Of a DNA stretch of 64,000 bases, positions 1 to 9,343 are shown piece by piece. Both the position numbers and the translations under genes were made by a program. The first letter of the stretch is position 1; each line of letters starts with the position of its first letter. This DNA is from Streptococcus sp. WB01_FAA12. GTDB lineage: Bacteria > Bacillota > Bacilli > Lactobacillales > Streptococcaceae. The notes below the pieces were generated by a model. The model was not told the origin of the DNA, searched no databases, and saw only the letters and a program-made list of their open reading frames with translations. Location: positions 496,001-560,000 of the forward strand of contig NZ_JABAEX010000001.1 of the NCBI RefSeq assembly GCF_012843315.1, given 5' to 3'.

Positions 1-528
1 AGGATTTTTCCTAATTTCTTCTGTAGCCAAATCTCGGATACTATCAAAGTAATGGTTGATTTTTTCATCCATCGCTGCTACTTCGTAGGCTTGATCCACA
101 GAACCGTTGAGATAGAGATCTAGAGCTGCTTCGACGAAGTTTTTCACGTCGCGTCCCATCTTTTTGATTTCTTCTTCAACAGAAGGGATACGTTGCTCCC
201 CTTTCATACGAATGGTCGCCTCAGCGATAGACACTGCATGATCTCCCATGCGTTCCACGTCTGACACTGCCTTGAGAACGGTCAAGACGGTACGAAGGTC
301 TTGCGAAACAGGTTGTTGAAGGGCAATCATTTCAAATGATTTCTTTTCCAACTTCACTTCATATTCATTTACTTCTGCATCGTCTTCGATGACTTCTTTT
401 GCCAAATCACGGTCATGAGTGACAAAGGCACGTACTGTACGATTGATCTGCGAGAGCACTTCTTGTCCCATAGCGTAGAACTGGTTGTGCAATTTCTCCA
501 AATCTTCTTCAAATTGAGATCGTAACAT
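1..528 (-). CDS. phoU: PhoU phosphate transport regulator, 3' end cut by window
   Basis: First 176 codons of a PhoU protein (usual length about 217), beginning MLRSQFEEDLEKLHNQ; the rest lies beyond base 1. PhoU is an all-helical cytoplasmic protein that binds metal clusters and restrains the Pst transporter and its two-component sensor when phosphate is plentiful. The metal-binding style motifs DDAEVNEYE and ERMGDHAVSIAE are visible. It is the last gene of the pst operon, starting 11 bp after pstB2, with ribosome site AGGAG 7 nt before the ATG. The frame is open to the window edge. Confidence 0.95.
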   Translation of the reverse strand, partial: MLRSQFEEDLEKLHNQFYAMGQEVLSQINRTVRAFVTHDRDLAKEVIEDDAEVNEYEVKLEKKSFEMIALQQPVSQDLRTVLTVLKAVSDVERMGDHAVSIAEATIRMKGEQRIPSVEEEIKKMGRDVKNFVEAALDLYLNGSVDQAYEVAAMDEKINHYFDSIRDLATEEIRKNP

Positions 529-539
529 CTTTCAACTCC

Positions 540-1298
540 TTATCCAAATTTTCCTGTAATATAATCTTCTGTTTCCTTGTTTTGAGGGGAAAGGAACATC
601 TTCTTCGTATCGTTAAACTCGATTAAATCCCCATCTAGGAAAAATCCTGTTTTATCAGAGATACGAGAGGCTTGTTGCATGGAACGCGTTACCAAGAGCA
701 TGGTGTATTTGTCTTTTAGACCATACAAGGTTTCTTCAATCTTACCTGCAGAAATAGGATCCAAAGCTGAAGTTGGTTCATCTAAAAGGATAATTTTCGG
801 ACTGGTTGCTAAGACACGAGCAACACAAACACGTTGTTGTTGTCCACCTGAGAGACCAATGGCCGAATCATGCAAACGATCCTTTACTTCATCCCAGATA
901 GAAGCACGTTGCAAGGCCTTTTCTACTGCTTCATCCAAAACATGTTTATCCTTAACCCCATTGATACGTAGCCCATAGACAACATTTTCGTAGATAGACA
1001 TAGGGAAGGGATTGGGCTGTTGAAAGACCATACCAATTTCCTTACGCAATTCAACCGTATCGGTGCGGGGACTGTAGATATTGTGACCATTATAGACTAC
1101 TGATCCAGTTGTTGTCACCTCAGGATTTAGATCGCCCATGCGGTTGATGGCTTTGAGCAGGGTGGACTTTCCTGATCCAGAAGGACCAATCAAGGCTGTT
1201 ATTTCCTTAGGTTGGAAAGAAAGGGAAACACTATTCAAGGCCTTCTTTTTGTTGTAATAAACGGACAGGTCTTTTACCTGCAGAATCGGTTCTGTCAT
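540..1298 (-). CDS. pstB: Phosphate ABC transporter ATPase PstB (second copy, altered H-loop)
   Basis: This 252-residue ATPase powers inward phosphate transport through PstA/PstC. Walker [10 protein letters not shown] (38-46), signature LSGGQQQR (149-156) and Walker B ILLDEPTS (170-177) are intact. The switch (H-loop) histidine, normally in VTHxMQQA, is Arg205 here (VTRSMQQA, codon 684-686). It lies between the other pstB (12 bp upstream) and phoU (11 bp downstream). Tandem pstB genes are normal in streptococci, and the two products may form an asymmetric heterodimer; that pairing is inference. Confidence 0.95.
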   Translation of the reverse strand: MTEPILQVKDLSVYYNKKKALNSVSLSFQPKEITALIGPSGSGKSTLLKAINRMGDLNPEVTTTGSVVYNGHNIYSPRTDTVELRKEIGMVFQQPNPFPMSIYENVVYGLRINGVKDKHVLDEAVEKALQRASIWDEVKDRLHDSAIGLSGGQQQRVCVARVLATSPKIILLDEPTSALDPISAGKIEETLYGLKDKYTMLLVTRSMQQASRISDKTGFFLDGDLIEFNDTKKMFLSPQNKETEDYITGKFG

Positions 1299-1310
1299 GC
1301 TGTTTCCTTT

Positions 1311-2114
1311 CTAACCAAAGTGTCCCGTTACATAGTCATTGGTTGACTGTAGCTTGGCATTTTGGAAAATATTGGATGTCTTATCATACTCAATCAAATC
1401 GCCCAAGTAGAAAAATCCTGTGTAGTCACTTGCACGCGCAGCCTGCTGCATACTGTGGGTAACGATGATGATGGTAAAGTCCTTCTTCAATTCCAACATG
1501 GTCTCTTCCAGCTGGGCTGTCGCAATCGGATCCAAGGCTGACGCTGGTTCATCCATCAAGAGAATATCTGGCTTGACAGAGATGGCACGAGCGATACAGA
1601 GACGTTGCTGCTGACCACCAGAAAGCATCAAGGCTGATTTGTGGAGGTCGTCTTTGACCTGATCCCAAAGGGCAGCCTGTCTTAGAGAGGTTTCTACAAT
1701 TTCATCAAGTACTTTCTTGTCCTTAACACCTGCACGTTCATGAGCAAAAGTGATGTTGTGATAGATAGACTTGGCAAATGGATTTGGACGTTGGAAGACC
1801 ATTCCGATATGCTTGCGCATCTCATAGACATTGATTTCTGGACGGTTAACGTCAATCCCTCGGTAGAGGATTTGACCTGTTACCTTGGCAATATCAATGG
1901 TATCATTCATCCGATTGAGACTACGGAGATAGGTAGATTTCCCAGATCCTGATGGACCAATCAAGGCCGTTATTTTATTTTTTTCAAATTGCATATCGAT
2001 GCCCTTGATGGATTCATTTTTACCATAGTAAACATGTAAATCCTTGGTTGAGAGGGCCACTTTTTCTTCAGGGAAGGTGATGATATGCTTTTCATCCCAG
2101 TTATATTTTGACAT
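1311..2114 (-). CDS. pstB: Phosphate ABC transporter ATPase PstB (first copy)
   Basis: 267 residues, paralogous to the neighbouring pstB but with a longer N-terminus. Walker [10 protein letters not shown], signature LSGGQQQRL, Walker B ILLMDEPAS and an intact H-loop VTHSMQQA are all present, so this copy has every catalytic residue. It provides ATP hydrolysis for the PstSCAB phosphate importer at the inner face of the membrane. It starts 10 bp after pstA, within a continuous pstS-C-A-B-B-phoU transcription unit. Confidence 0.95.
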   Translation of the reverse strand: MSKYNWDEKHIITFPEEKVALSTKDLHVYYGKNESIKGIDMQFEKNKITALIGPSGSGKSTYLRSLNRMNDTIDIAKVTGQILYRGIDVNRPEINVYEMRKHIGMVFQRPNPFAKSIYHNITFAHERAGVKDKKVLDEIVETSLRQAALWDQVKDDLHKSALMLSGGQQQRLCIARAISVKPDILLMDEPASALDPIATAQLEETMLELKKDFTIIIVTHSMQQAARASDYTGFFYLGDLIEYDKTSNIFQNAKLQSTNDYVTGHFG

Positions 2115-2124
2115 GGCTTCTCCT

Positions 2125-3009
2125 TTAGGCAGCGGTTAATTTCTTGTGTAAATAGCTTCCGAGTTTGCGTGCCCCAAAGTTAAAAATCAAGATAAAGATG
2201 AGGAGCACCGCGGCAGAACCAGCTGATACAATGGTAGCATCAGGAATGGTTCCTTCACTGTTGACCTTCCAGATGTGGACTGCCAAGGTTTCTGCTTGAC
2301 GGAAGATTGAGATAGGGCTGGTAACACTAAGGATATTCCAGTTAGACCAGTCTAGGGCTGGTGCAGACTGCCCTGCCGTATAGATAAGAGCGGCGGCCTC
2401 ACCAAAGATACGGCCAGATGCCAAGACAACACCCGTTACGATACCTGGAAGGGCTTCTGGAATGACGACATGGACCACAGTCTCCCAACGAGAAATTCCA
2501 AGGGCCAGACCAGCCTCACGTTGTGTATGGTGAACGTGTTTTAAACTGTCCTCAACATTTCGAGTCATCTGAGGGAGGTTAAAGACCGTCAAGGCCAAGG
2601 CACCTGAAATGATTGAAAATCCATACTCAAACTGGACGACAAAGATCAAGTAACCAAAGAGACCTACAACCACAGATGGTAGAGAAGACAAAATCTCAAT
2701 ACAGGTACGAATAAAATTGGTTACAGGTCCTTTTTTGGCATACTCAGCAAGGAAAACACCAGCTCCCATAGACAGGGGAACAGAAATGATCAAGGTAATG
2801 ACCAAAAGGAAGAAGGAATTATAGAGCTGAATCCCGATACCCCCACCTGCTTGATAAGAGGAGGATTTCCCAGTCAAGAAGGACCAAGAGATGTGCGGTA
2901 ACCCTCTCACCAAGATATAGAGAATCAAAGATGCCAAAATGGCCACGATGATACCCGCGATGGTATAGAGGACAGCTGTTGCAAGTTTATCTAATTTCTT
3001 AGCGTGCAT
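2125..3009 (-). CDS. pstA: Phosphate ABC transporter permease PstA
   Basis: 294-residue inner membrane permease with about six hydrophobic segments. It carries the EAA-type cytoplasmic loop (near REAGLALGISRWET) that contacts the PstB ATPases. Together with PstC it forms the phosphate channel. Its start overlaps the end of pstC by 11 bp, suggesting translational coupling. Length and order match the PstA family. Confidence 0.95.
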   Translation of the reverse strand: MHAKKLDKLATAVLYTIAGIIVAILASLILYILVRGLPHISWSFLTGKSSSYQAGGGIGIQLYNSFFLLVITLIISVPLSMGAGVFLAEYAKKGPVTNFIRTCIEILSSLPSVVVGLFGYLIFVVQFEYGFSIISGALALTVFNLPQMTRNVEDSLKHVHHTQREAGLALGISRWETVVHVVIPEALPGIVTGVVLASGRIFGEAAALIYTAGQSAPALDWSNWNILSVTSPISIFRQAETLAVHIWKVNSEGTIPDATIVSAGSAAVLLIFILIFNFGARKLGSYLHKKLTAA

Positions 3010-3916
3010 AGTTTTTCTTTCCTCTTTCTTTCGTAATCAATTTAATCACACTGTTAAAGGCCAAACTCATCAAGAGCAATACCAAGGCCATTGACCAGAG
3101 TACGTTATTATCAACCGTTCCCATGACGGTATTCCCAATTCCCATAGTCAAAACAGAAGTCAAAGTCGCAGCTGGTGTTGTTAGCGAGGTTGGGATAACT
3201 GCTGAGTTTCCGACAACCATCTGAATAGCAAGGGCTTCACCGAAGGCACGCGCCATCCCAAAGACCACTGCAGTGAAAATACCTGAACGTGCTGCTTTCA
3301 AGGTCACACGCCAGATGGTTTGCCAACGAGTGGCTCCCATAGCTAAACTAGCTTCACGGTAATGACGAGGAACAGCACGCAAGCTGTCTGTTGTCATAAA
3401 GGTTACAGTTGGTAGGATCATGACAAAGAGAACGAAAATACCTGACAAAATCCCAAAACCAGTCCCACCAAAGACACTACGAACAAATGGAACTACAACT
3501 TGCAAACCGATAAATCCATAGACGACTGAAGGAATACCGACGAGGAGTTCAATGGCTGGTTGCAAAATCTTTGCACCCTTTGGTGATACCTCTGTCATAA
3601 AAACTGCTGCTCCAATAGCAAAGGGAGTTGCGATGAGGGCAGATAAAATCGTTACAATAAAGGAGCCCAAAATCATTGGAAGGGCACCAAATTGTTTCCC
3701 TGAAGGATTCCAAGTTTGTCCAAAGAGGAAATCAAAGATATTCACCCCATTGACAAAGAAAGTCGACAAGCCTTTCTGCGCTACAAAAATCAAAATCATC
3801 GCCACAATGATGACAATCAAAGAAAGGCAAGTGAAGGTCAAACCTTTACCAAACTTCTCAAGGCGAGAGTTCTTTGAAGGAGAGAGTAATTTTTTAGATA
3901 ATTCTTCTTGATTCAT
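2999..3916 (-). CDS. pstC: Phosphate ABC transporter permease PstC
   Basis: 305-residue permease with six predicted membrane segments and a family-typical cytoplasmic loop (YREASLAMGATRWQT) for coupling to PstB. It forms the transmembrane pathway with PstA. The first base of its start codon sits directly against the stop of pstS, and its end overlaps pstA, so the operon is tightly packed. An N-terminal cytoplasmic tail of about 25 residues precedes the first helix. Confidence 0.95.
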   Translation of the reverse strand: MNQEELSKKLLSPSKNSRLEKFGKGLTFTCLSLIVIIVAMILIFVAQKGLSTFFVNGVNIFDFLFGQTWNPSGKQFGALPMILGSFIVTILSALIATPFAIGAAVFMTEVSPKGAKILQPAIELLVGIPSVVYGFIGLQVVVPFVRSVFGGTGFGILSGIFVLFVMILPTVTFMTTDSLRAVPRHYREASLAMGATRWQTIWRVTLKAARSGIFTAVVFGMARAFGEALAIQMVVGNSAVIPTSLTTPAATLTSVLTMGIGNTVMGTVDNNVLWSMALVLLLMSLAFNSVIKLITKERGKKNYAR

Positions 3917-4794
3917 TATTGACCTCCTTCTACTGCTGTAACGGTACCTGAAGCATCCTTTTGGACTTTCATTTCATTGATGGAGATATAGCCCATGCCC
4001 TTAACAATCCCATTTTGGGCTTCATCCGAGAGAACGAAATTCAGGAATTCAGCAGCTAACTCATTTGGCTGACCAAGTGTGTACATATGTTCATAAGACC
4101 ACAAAGGCCAGTTGTTGGTCGTTACATTTTCAGACGTAGGCTCATACCCATTGAGCTTCATGGTCTTGACTGAGTCATCCACATAAGCAAAGGCAAGATA
4201 AGAAATGGCTCCTGGAGTTTGCGAAACAATTGACTTGACCATTCCATTGGAATCCTGCTCTTGGCTCTGCATTGCCGCTTGGCCATTCATTATGACATTG
4301 TCAAAGGTTGCTCGTGAACCAGAACTTGCTGCTCGGTTGATGATTGAAATTGCCAGGTCTTTGCCCCCAACTTCTTTCCAGTTGGTCACTTCACCTGTAA
4401 AGATTTTGCGAAGTTGCTCGGTTGTGAGATTTTCAACATCCACTTCCTTGTTTACAATCACTGCAAGACCAGCCACTGCAACCTTGTGGTCCACTAAAGC
4501 CGAAGCATCGATTCCATCTTTTTCCTCTGCAAAGACGTCAGAGTTCCCGATGTCTACTGCTCCAGACTGCACCTGAGAAAGTCCTGTTCCCGAACCTCCA
4601 CCTTGAACGTTGACTGTTTTTCCGATATTTTTTGAACCAAATTCGTCTGCTGCGGCTTCAACCAAAGGCTGAAGAGCAGTTGAACCGACGGCTGTCATGG
4701 TTTCTCCACGATCAATCCAGCTTGCACATCCTGCTAGAGAACCTGCCAGCAAAAGAGTCGCAAGAGATAGGACGAGCTTTTTTCTTTTTTTCAC
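3916..4794 (-). CDS. pstS: Phosphate-binding lipoprotein PstS
   Basis: 292-residue extracellular substrate-binding protein. The N-terminus is a lipoprotein signal (positively charged KKRKK, hydrophobic core, lipobox LAGC, Cys23), after which the phosphate-binding fold begins with [19 protein letters not shown] and SSGSR phosphate-contact motifs are visible. The start codon is GTG at 4792-4794, chosen because AAGGAGA lies 6 nt upstream. It is the first gene of the pst operon. It captures phosphate at the membrane surface and delivers it to PstC/PstA. Confidence 0.95.
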   Translation of the reverse strand: MKKRKKLVLSLATLLLAGSLAGCASWIDRGETMTAVGSTALQPLVEAAADEFGSKNIGKTVNVQGGGSGTGLSQVQSGAVDIGNSDVFAEEKDGIDASALVDHKVAVAGLAVIVNKEVDVENLTTEQLRKIFTGEVTNWKEVGGKDLAISIINRAASSGSRATFDNVIMNGQAAMQSQEQDSNGMVKSIVSQTPGAISYLAFAYVDDSVKTMKLNGYEPTSENVTTNNWPLWSYEHMYTLGQPNELAAEFLNFVLSDEAQNGIVKGMGYISINEMKVQKDASGTVTAVEGGQ

Positions 4795-4845
4795 TATTTT
4801 TCTCCTTGAACATAATGATGAATGCTCTGATTTCTTTCTGTTCCT

Positions 4846-4854
4846 ATCATATCA
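4846..4854 (-). promoter_or_regulatory. Extended -10 promoter for pst operon
   Basis: On the minus strand the sequence reads TGATATGAT, a TGn-extended -10 box about 50 nt upstream of the pstS start. No good -35 box is seen at 17 nt, which would fit a promoter needing an activator such as a PhoP/PnpR-type regulator (inference). The surrounding gap 4795-5007 shows nothing else I can name and no clear terminator for the upstream methylase gene. Confidence 0.5.
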
Positions 4855-5007
4855 ATTAGTGATGATAAGATTTGGTTTACGATTTATAGACTGGAAGCCC
4901 CATTGAGGACCAGTCAATTCATCACATAACATAAGTAAAAATGAAAGACTATCAGAAAAAACTCATACTTCCAATATAACATAGAATAGATTCTTTGACT
5001 AGCTTTT

Positions 5008-6312
5008 TCACTTGAATCTGAGCCCTTTTGGATAATAATTTTTCAAAACATTTCCCGTTACTTTTGCAAAGCCCAGACCGTTTCCTTGAACCACAACTTG
5101 ATACCAGCCATTTGGTAGACTTTCAGCTAGCTGAACTGTCTCCCCAGCCACATATTTTACAAAATTCTCATCCTTGATTTCGACTGTTTGCAAAACTTGA
5201 CTTGGTTTTAAGGCTAATCCCAGAGCAAAGCTTGGTTCGAAGCGTTTCTTCTTAAAAGTTCCCAGATGAAGTCCATTTCGGGCAATTTTGAGTTTCCCTA
5301 GATCAGGTAACATCTCTGGCAAGAGATAAAGTTGGTCTCCAAAAGTTTGTAGTACGCCAGTTAGCGATATTTTTAGATGTTTTTGGGCAAATTCTTGCCA
5401 CAAGTTCTGCTGTTCGCGACTGAGATTGATCTTGCTGGCTTTGAATTTAGGTGCTGGATTTTCTCCCTTAAACTGCAGGTGGGCTACAAACTGGCCTTCT
5501 CCCTTGAAATGATGAGGATACATTCGAGCCGTTTCAGGAAGATCAATTCCTGCTACTATACCGTTCACATGCTCGACTGGAAGCAATTCAAAATCATAAG
5601 TATCAAGCAACCAGTGGACGATTTCTTCATTTTCCTCAGGTGACCAAGTACAGGTCGAGTAGACCAGACGGCCACCTTCTGCAAGCATGGTGACTGCATC
5701 TTCTAGAATTTCCCTTTGGAGACTGGCACATTGGCTAGGATAAGCGGTACTCCAATAATCCATGGCATCTGGCTGCTTACGAAACATCCCTTCACCCGAG
5801 CAAGGGGCATCAAGGACAATCACATCAAAATAGCCTTTAAAGACTTTGGCCAAACGGTCCGCAGACTCATTGGTCACGACAACGTTTGTAGCTCCAAACC
5901 GCTCCATATTTTCCACTAAAATCTTAGCCCGCTTGTTTGAAATTTCGTTGGAAACAAGGACTCCCTGATTAGCCAGATAGGCTGCCAATTGAGTGGATTT
6001 CCCACCTGGCGCTGCCGCCAAGTCCAAGACCTTCATACCAGGAAGGGGCTGAGCTACCTGGGCCACCATTTGGGCTGCAGGCTCTTGCGAATAAACGAAA
6101 CCTGTCACATGCTCTGGAGACTTTCCAGAGACCTTACCATAATGTCCCCAAGGTGTATTTGGAATAGCATCCGCAAACGACAGCTGACTTTCTTTTAAGG
6201 GATTAACCCGAAAAGCCGAAACCGCTTCCTGTTTAAAAGAGGCAAGAAAATCTCTTGCCTCATCTTCTAGTATCGCTTCATATTTTTCAACAAATCCTTC
6301 TGGAAATTGCAT
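5008..6312 (-). CDS. rsmF: RsmF/NOL1-NOP2-Sun family rRNA m5C methyltransferase
   Basis: 434 residues. The N-terminal two thirds is a SAM-dependent RNA cytosine-C5 methyltransferase: AAPGGKSTQLA for SAM binding, DAPCSGEGMF with one active-site Cys, and STCTWSPEENE with the catalytic Cys. The C-terminal part (about 300-434) is the RsmF-type PUA-like RNA-binding region. It probably methylates 16S rRNA. Its ATG abuts the stop of the inositol-phosphatase family gene, so the two are co-transcribed. The exact target cytosine cannot be read from sequence. Confidence 0.9.
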   Translation of the reverse strand: MQFPEGFVEKYEAILEDEARDFLASFKQEAVSAFRVNPLKESQLSFADAIPNTPWGHYGKVSGKSPEHVTGFVYSQEPAAQMVAQVAQPLPGMKVLDLAAAPGGKSTQLAAYLANQGVLVSNEISNKRAKILVENMERFGATNVVVTNESADRLAKVFKGYFDVIVLDAPCSGEGMFRKQPDAMDYWSTAYPSQCASLQREILEDAVTMLAEGGRLVYSTCTWSPEENEEIVHWLLDTYDFELLPVEHVNGIVAGIDLPETARMYPHHFKGEGQFVAHLQFKGENPAPKFKASKINLSREQQNLWQEFAQKHLKISLTGVLQTFGDQLYLLPEMLPDLGKLKIARNGLHLGTFKKKRFEPSFALGLALKPSQVLQTVEIKDENFVKYVAGETVQLAESLPNGWYQVVVQGNGLGFAKVTGNVLKNYYPKGLRFK

Positions 6313-7086
6313 TTAGTTTTCTTTCCTTTCATAAATATAGGACTGAATCTCTTCTTGCATTTCGATTGGCACCATCATGACAGGCTGACGCGTTTTAAAA
6401 TCGGCAGCTTCACCTGATACCGTAAGAAGACGATAACCCAGACTGTCTCCTAGGATACTTGCAGCAGCGTAATCCCAAGGTTGCAAATAGGTGATATAAG
6501 TCAGCAGACGACCTGATAAAACCTTGGCAAAACTAATGGCCGCACTACCATAGACACGGACTCCCAACGCTGCTCGGCCCAAATCAGCCAAGCCCCACTC
6601 ATTGGTTTCAAACATAGCTGAGTTACCAGCAACTAAAAATTCTTGAAGAGGTTTCTTTTTAAAAGTCGGTAAGGGATCATTATTACGACATGGAGGAAAG
6701 GCACCGCCACCATGGTAACAATCGCCTTTCATGACATCATAGATGATACCAAATTTGCCCACACCATTCTCAAAATAAGCCAACATAACAGCAAAATCTT
6801 CCTGCTGAGCGACAAAGTTATTGGTACCGTCAATGGGATCAATCACCCAAACGGAACCTTGACCGACCGCAGCACGCAAACAGCCCTCTTCTGCACAAAT
6901 CAAGTCTTCTGGATAAGATGCTAAAATTCTCTGAACTAAGAGATCCTGAACTTCCTTATCCAAACGCGTCACCAAGTCTGTAGGGGAAGACTTTCGCTCG
7001 ACCTGCAAATCTTCTTGCATGTGGGCCAAAATATAGTCAGCAGCTTCCTGCACAATCTGTTTGGCAAATTCAAATTTAGTTTCCAA
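6313..7086 (-). CDS. Inositol monophosphatase (SuhB) family protein
   Basis: 257 residues with the metal-dependent phosphatase motifs EEG (Glu pair), [10 protein letters not shown] and [10 protein letters not shown] in family order. Possible substrates are inositol phosphate, fructose-1,6-bisphosphate or PAP-like compounds; the sequence does not decide among them. It overlaps the UPF0223 gene by 11 bp upstream and directly joins rsmF downstream, forming the operon spx - UPF0223 - this gene - rsmF. Confidence 0.9.
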   Translation of the reverse strand: METKFEFAKQIVQEAADYILAHMQEDLQVERKSSPTDLVTRLDKEVQDLLVQRILASYPEDLICAEEGCLRAAVGQGSVWVIDPIDGTNNFVAQQEDFAVMLAYFENGVGKFGIIYDVMKGDCYHGGGAFPPCRNNDPLPTFKKKPLQEFLVAGNSAMFETNEWGLADLGRAALGVRVYGSAAISFAKVLSGRLLTYITYLQPWDYAAASILGDSLGYRLLTVSGEAADFKTRQPVMMVPIEMQEEIQSYIYERKEN

Positions 7087-7354
7087 GAGAAATCTTCCCT
7101 TCTCTTTTTTCTTTTGCTAATTGAACTGCATGATAGAAGGAATAACCGCTAGCCGTCTCAAATTCGCGGCCTAGGCGTTTTTCTTCACTTTTGCTCGGAA
7201 CGACAGACTTAAATTCCTTGTAAGACTCTAGCAGTTTTTTTGCTTCTACCTTGTCTTCATAGGCAGCTTCAACATCATTAAAAAAAGAAAGCACTGAAGC
7301 AAGTTCTTCAGTGCTCCACGACAAATCTAGTGGGTAACTATACTGTTTGTTCAT
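7076..7354 (-). CDS. UPF0223 family protein
   Basis: 92-residue small cytoplasmic protein beginning [29 protein letters not shown], which I recognise as the UPF0223 (YktA-like) family of Bacillota. Function is not known. It is mostly charged and helical with no signal peptide. It directly follows spx (adjacent stop and start) and overlaps the phosphatase gene, so it is expressed with them. Confidence 0.85.
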   Translation of the reverse strand: MNKQYSYPLDLSWSTEELASVLSFFNDVEAAYEDKVEAKKLLESYKEFKSVVPSKSEEKRLGREFETASGYSFYHAVQLAKEKREGKISLGN

Positions 7355-7756
7355 CTATCCAATACCAGCTCTCAATGTTGCTTCTTTTAGTTCTTGTTTA
7401 CGGTAACTACGAGGGAGAAAAGCACGAATCTCATCTTCATTAAAACCGATCTGCATGCGTTTGGTATCAATAATAATTGGGCGACGCAAAAGACTAGGAT
7501 ATTGCTCAATCAACTGAAGCAACTCCGATACCGAAATACTCTCTACATCAATATCCAATTTTTGGAAAATTTTTGAACGAGTTGAAATGATGTCATCAGT
7601 ACCATTTTCGGTCAAGGAAAGAATGTGTTGCAATTCTTTTCTTGTTAAAGGACTGGTCATAATATTATGCTCCTCAAAAGGAACTTTATGCGTCTCTAAC
7701 CAGGCCTTTGCCTTACGACATGATGTACAGCTCGGTGATAAAAATAGTGTAATCAT
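7355..7756 (-). CDS. spxA: Spx-family RNA polymerase-binding regulator
   Basis: 133 residues of the ArsC/Spx fold with the redox switch C10-T-S-C13 (PSCTSCRKAKAW) and the conserved LLRRPIIID segment. Spx proteins bind the alpha subunit C-terminal domain and redirect transcription during oxidative stress. Streptococci carry two copies (SpxA1 and SpxA2); I cannot tell which this is. It is the first gene of a four-gene operon, with its own promoter 36 nt upstream. Spx is normally a ClpXP substrate. Confidence 0.93.
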   Translation of the reverse strand: MITLFLSPSCTSCRKAKAWLETHKVPFEEHNIMTSPLTRKELQHILSLTENGTDDIISTRSKIFQKLDIDVESISVSELLQLIEQYPSLLRRPIIIDTKRMQIGFNEDEIRAFLPRSYRKQELKEATLRAGIG

Positions 7757-7791
7757 GCTTTTCTCTTCTTTATCTATACTTTGCTATTCTT

Positions 7792-7820
7792 ATTATACAA
7801 AAAAATAAAGCGCTTGACTA
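7792..7820 (-). promoter_or_regulatory. spx promoter
   Basis: Minus-strand -10 TATAAT (7792-7797) and -35 TAGTCA (7815-7820) are separated by 17 bp. The predicted transcript has a leader of about 30 nt with an AAGAGAAAAG ribosome site. Confidence 0.7.
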
Positions 7821-7824
7821 GCAA

Positions 7825-7856
7825 TTTCTAGAAAAAAGCCTATTTTTTTCTAGAAA
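7825..7856. promoter_or_regulatory. Pair of TTTCTAGAAA palindromes upstream of spx promoter
   Basis: Two identical 10-bp palindromes (7825-7834 and 7847-7856) are spaced 22 bp apart, about two helical turns. They lie immediately upstream of the spx -35 box, as expected for an operator bound cooperatively by a dimeric regulator. The regulator is not identifiable from the window. Confidence 0.45.
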
Positions 7857-7890
7857 AATAGACTGTATGCGAACGAATTACTCAATTCCA

Positions 7891-7930
7891 ATGAAGTTAA
7901 TTCACTCCTCGTAAGAATTTTTAACTTCAT
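7891..7930. repeat. Perfect 10-bp inverted repeat between spx and a membrane protein gene
   Basis: ATGAAGTTAA (7891-7900) and TTAACTTCAT (7921-7930) are exact inverted copies around a 20-nt loop. It follows the stop of the TIGR01906-type gene, so it could end that transcript, but there is no U-run on either side. It could also be an operator or an RNA stem. Confidence 0.5.
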
Positions 7931-7953
7931 CTCTGTTTTATCAATGCAACACA

Positions 7954-8574
7954 TTAAAGTATTCTACGACTTTTCAAATAAAGAAAACCAAAGAAACTTT
8001 CATAGAGTCCAAAGAAGAGAAGGAAAGCATGGAGGAAGAAGGTCTCTGGTAAAATCAAAATAACGGGATCCTTTGCGGGATCAAAAAGCCAGGTATCATC
8101 TCCCACAAAGAGAATCTGATGGAAAAGCGTAAAAAATTGCTCGAACCCAATCAACACTCCTACAAGCCCAATGGCGAGAGGCAATAGCACTAGGGTCAGG
8201 ATACTTTTACGATATAGTGCTAAAAAGCCTTTTTTGACAATCTTTTTAACAAAGAAATAGAAACTTGGAAGTGTCACCAAAGTAACCAGCTGAACCAAGT
8301 GGAAGAGATTCTTCACCACCGCAAAGTGGTGTAAACCAGCCGCTGACGAACGGAAATCTGGCATCTCTAAGACCTGACTAAAGGGATTGGTCAGGTAATT
8401 CATCAAGATATGAAAGTTATACAGAATGGTTTCGGGCTTTAGATAGACTCGATCCGCTAAGTTCAGCCACTGAATCTCCATGGGATAGAAAATCCATGCC
8501 AGATAAATGGTTAAGAGAATAGAAATGGAAAGGAGAAAGAGCATACTTCCCCAAAAAGTCAGTTTAGTTCTCAT
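7954..8574 (-). CDS. TIGR01906-type integral membrane protein
   Basis: 206 residues from the ATG at 8572-8574 ([10 protein letters not shown]), preceded by GGAG at 10 nt. The longer reading frame extends 11 codons upstream without a better ribosome site. About four to five hydrophobic helices with a large extracytoplasmic segment between the first two match what I recall of the TIGR01906/YjfL-like family of streptococcal membrane proteins. Function unknown. It overlaps the HAD gene by 11 bp and is the last gene of the hemW operon. Confidence 0.8.
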   Translation of the reverse strand: MRTKLTFWGSMLFLLSISILLTIYLAWIFYPMEIQWLNLADRVYLKPETILYNFHILMNYLTNPFSQVLEMPDFRSSAAGLHHFAVVKNLFHLVQLVTLVTLPSFYFFVKKIVKKGFLALYRKSILTLVLLPLAIGLVGVLIGFEQFFTLFHQILFVGDDTWLFDPAKDPVILILPETFFLHAFLLFFGLYESFFGFLYLKSRRIL

Positions 8575-9337
8575 CAAAATTCCACTCCGCAAGGCTAGAC
8601 ACCACATGAGTTGGTGCGATTGGCAGATCAGCCACTTCTTCTGCTTTGGTGAAACCTGTTGTCACTAAAAGCGTCGGAATACCATTATCAATCCCTGCCC
8701 GAATATCTGTCAGGTAGTTGTCCCCAACCATGAGCAAGTCCTCTCGATCTATTCCCAGATGTTCCACAGCCTTTTCCATGATAATCGCATTCGGTTTCCC
8801 GATATATACTGGTTTTACTCGTGTTGCTACTTCAAGAAGTGTAATTAGTGAACCTGCACCTGGCAAGAGACCACGCTCTGTTGGGATATTGAGGTCTGGA
8901 TTGGTTCCGATAAAGTGGGCACCCTTTTGAATGGCTAGAGTCGCCGTAGCAAACTTTTCATAGTCGACTTGCCAGTCCAGTCCAACGACCACATAGGCTG
9001 GATTTTCCTTGTCTTCGACATAACCAGCTGCCTGAATGGCATTCTTGAGCCCATCTTCGCCGATGACATAGGCTGTCTTCTCCAGTCCCAAGTCATTCAT
9101 ATAGTCGATGGTTGCCAAGGTTGCTGTATAGACAGTTGATAGAGACGTTTCGATATTAAAATTCTGAGCCAACATCTCTTGAACACTCTCAGGAGTTCGA
9201 GTTGTATTATTAGTCACAAAGAGATAGGGAATTTCTCGCTTTTGCAACTCATGGACAAAAGCCTCTCCTGCTGGGATTCTGTCTTTCCCCTTGTAAATGG
9301 TTCCGTCTAAATCAATTAAATAACCTTTATATGTCAT
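8564..9337 (-). CDS. HAD-superfamily phosphatase, NagD/TIGR01457 type
   Basis: 257 residues. Motif I is DLDGTIYKG (catalytic Asp pair), motif II is VTNNTTRT, and motif III/IV surrounds KPNAI and [10 protein letters not shown]. The cap domain between motifs II and III is of the NagD/4-nitrophenylphosphatase class. It probably hydrolyses small phosphorylated metabolites; the physiological substrate is unknown. It lies 6 bp downstream of the thioesterase gene in the same transcription unit. Confidence 0.9.
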   Translation of the reverse strand: MTYKGYLIDLDGTIYKGKDRIPAGEAFVHELQKREIPYLFVTNNTTRTPESVQEMLAQNFNIETSLSTVYTATLATIDYMNDLGLEKTAYVIGEDGLKNAIQAAGYVEDKENPAYVVVGLDWQVDYEKFATATLAIQKGAHFIGTNPDLNIPTERGLLPGAGSLITLLEVATRVKPVYIGKPNAIIMEKAVEHLGIDREDLLMVGDNYLTDIRAGIDNGIPTLLVTTGFTKAEEVADLPIAPTHVVSSLAEWNFDEN

Positions 9338-9343
9338 CTCTCT

